Position numbers and translations under genes: made by a program
Notes under the pieces: generated by a model
Told to the model about the DNA's origin: nothing
Database searches by the model: none
What the model saw: only the letters and a program-made list of their open reading frames with translations
Part shown: positions 4,673 to 5,631 of the stretch, in pieces
How the letters are laid out: each line of letters begins with the position of its first letter
Position numbering within the stretch: position 1 is the stretch's first letter
Source: Candidatus Coatesiibacteriota bacterium
GTDB taxonomy: Bacteria > B130-G9
Length of the DNA: 5,631 nucleotides
Reading direction: 5' to 3'
Assembly: GCA_016929465.1 (NCBI GenBank)
Contig: JAFGIT010000324.1
Location: 1 to 5,631 of the forward strand

Positions 4673-5631
4673 ATGCTTAGGAGAGGTCTGCTCGCCATCG
4701 CGCTATGTCTGATGGCGTACTTCGTCTCGATGGCCTTCGTTCCGGAGAGCCCAGAACCACCACTACTCAAATTGCGATTAGCTGATTTCGATCCATCTAA
4801 GATGGACTCCCTGCAGCTTCCAGAAGAGCTGCTCATGGATTCATACGCGCCTGAGACGGAGGGATTGTATATTGTCCAGTTCTCAGGCCCGATAGAACCA
4901 GCCCAGCGGCAAGCGCTCATCGACGCCGGGGCGACCGTAATCGATTACCTGCCCGACTTTGCCTATCTGGTCTTCATGAGCGAGGATAACTGGCGGGTTG
5001 TATCTCAATGGCCCAAGACTGGCCTTTTTGAGACAGCGTGGGCAGGGTTATATCAGCCTGCATTCAGGATAAGCCCGGAGTTATTCAAGAGCACTGTGGA
5101 TTGCGATGAAGTTGTGATAACAATCCAGCAGTATGGGGAGACCGAGGACACACTCCGCTCGCTTTCGGAGATGGTCCTCTCCGGCGACTCTCAGGCCGAG
5201 GTTCTCGCGGAATCGATCCACAGCACGACCCAGCGGCTGAGAGTCAGCGTCTCCTGCGAGGACCTCTATCAGCTCGTCACCGAGGTCTCTCGCCGCCCGA
5301 ACGTTCTCTGGATAGAACCGTATAGAGAGCCGGTCATAGTGAACGATCTTTCCCGCTGGATATGCCAGTCCTACACCTACAACTATACTCCCATTTGGGA
5401 TCAGGGCATACACGGAGAGGGCCAAATAGTCGGGGTATGTGACACCGGCCTCGACGCCGACATGTGCTTCTTCTACGATCAATCCCAGGGCCTACCGGGT
5501 TCCACCGTGAACAACAACCAGCGCAAGACCATAGTCTATTATGACCTGGCCGGAAACGGCGACTGGGACGCCCATAGTCATGGGACGCACTGCGCGGGGA
5601 GCATCGCGGGCGACAACTCGGCCAATCTCCA
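4673..5631 (+). CDS. Secreted subtilisin-family (S8) serine protease precursor, N-terminal part, cut by the window edge
   Basis: An exported serine endopeptidase precursor; 319 codons are present. Residues 1-21 form a signal peptide (MLRR, then a hydrophobic core to about residue 22, with possible cleavage after SMA). A long pro-region follows (about 22-225), predicted to chaperone and inhibit the enzyme until cleaved. It contains two similar alpha/beta units (about 65-131 and 146-222). The catalytic domain begins near 226: GEGQIVGVCDTGLD (248-261) carries catalytic Asp257, and HSHGTHCAGSIAGD (301-314) carries catalytic His303. The Ser motif (GTS-M/A-type) must lie past 5631. The spacing and the 'IWDQGIHGEG' entry resemble Kp43-type subtilases, an inference from memory. 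Cys residues sit next to both catalytic motifs (256, 307). The gene is divergent from pgi with no shared function. Subtilase assignment is secure; subfamily and substrate are not. Confidence 0.9.
   Translation, partial: MLRRGLLAIALCLMAYFVSMAFVPESPEPPLLKLRLADFDPSKMDSLQLPEELLMDSYAPETEGLYIVQFSGPIEPAQRQALIDAGATVIDYLPDFAYLVFMSEDNWRVVSQWPKTGLFETAWAGLYQPAFRISPELFKSTVDCDEVVITIQQYGETEDTLRSLSEMVLSGDSQAEVLAESIHSTTQRLRVSVSCEDLYQLVTEVSRRPNVLWIEPYREPVIVNDLSRWICQSYTYNYTPIWDQGIHGEGQIVGVCDTGLDADMCFFYDQSQGLPGSTVNNNQRKTIVYYDLAGNGDWDAHSHGTHCAGSIAGDNSANL

Noticed and set aside
4609-4920. Minus-strand 103-codon frame across the protease start
   Set aside because: It is antisense to the protease signal peptide and ribosome site, and is Ser-rich with no domain.
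5081-5482. Minus-strand 133-codon frame inside the protease gene
   Set aside because: It is antisense to the protease pro-region and Asp motif, which are clearly coding on the plus strand.
1-5631. A new multi-gene system (defence, mobile or biosynthetic) in the window
   Set aside because: The four genes are two central-metabolism enzymes and two unrelated exported proteins in alternating orientation; no partner genes, mobile-element genes or structured RNA point to a system.

Overview
This window (roughly 54% GC by eye) looks like chromosomal DNA from a free-living bacterium, probably an uncultured candidate-phylum lineage. That placement is inference. It rests on Shine-Dalgarno-led genes, two secreted proteins with bacterial signal peptides, a short bacterial-type phosphoglucose isomerase, and an archaeal-type (ApgM) phosphoglycerate mutase of the kind also found in many deep-branching bacteria. 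No taxon can be assigned from the sequence alone.

Layout, left to right. (1) Positions 1-1067, minus strand: the first ~355 codons of a cofactor-independent phosphoglycerate mutase of the ApgM family; its C-terminus lies off the left edge. (2) 1068-1558: a ~490-base divergent intergenic region holding an apgM promoter candidate, a perfect TTGACA box, a perfect 12-bp palindrome, and a hairpin that encloses the start codon of the next gene. (3) 1559-2908, plus strand: a secreted beta-propeller protein with a separate C-terminal beta-rich domain; base composition rises sharply where the C-terminal domain begins. (4) 2908-3078: a convergent intergenic spacer with short heptamer repeats and a long imperfect inverted repeat. 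(5) 3079-4434, minus strand: a complete, intact glucose-6-phosphate isomerase. (6) 4435-4672: a divergent promoter region. (7) 4673-5631, plus strand: the N-terminal part of a secreted subtilisin-family (S8) protease, with signal peptide, long two-part pro-region and the catalytic Asp and His; the catalytic Ser lies beyond the right edge.

The two minus-strand genes are both glycolytic/gluconeogenic (Pgi and phosphoglycerate mutase) but are separated by the oppositely oriented propeller gene, so they are not a simple operon. The two plus-strand genes are both exported and have no visible link to sugar metabolism. I see no mobile-element genes, RNA genes, CRISPR array or defence cassette, and no convincing new multi-gene system. 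The points worth a second look are the Thr at the nucleophile position of ApgM, the composition break inside the propeller gene, the repeat-rich convergent spacer, and the apparently duplicated pro-region of the protease.
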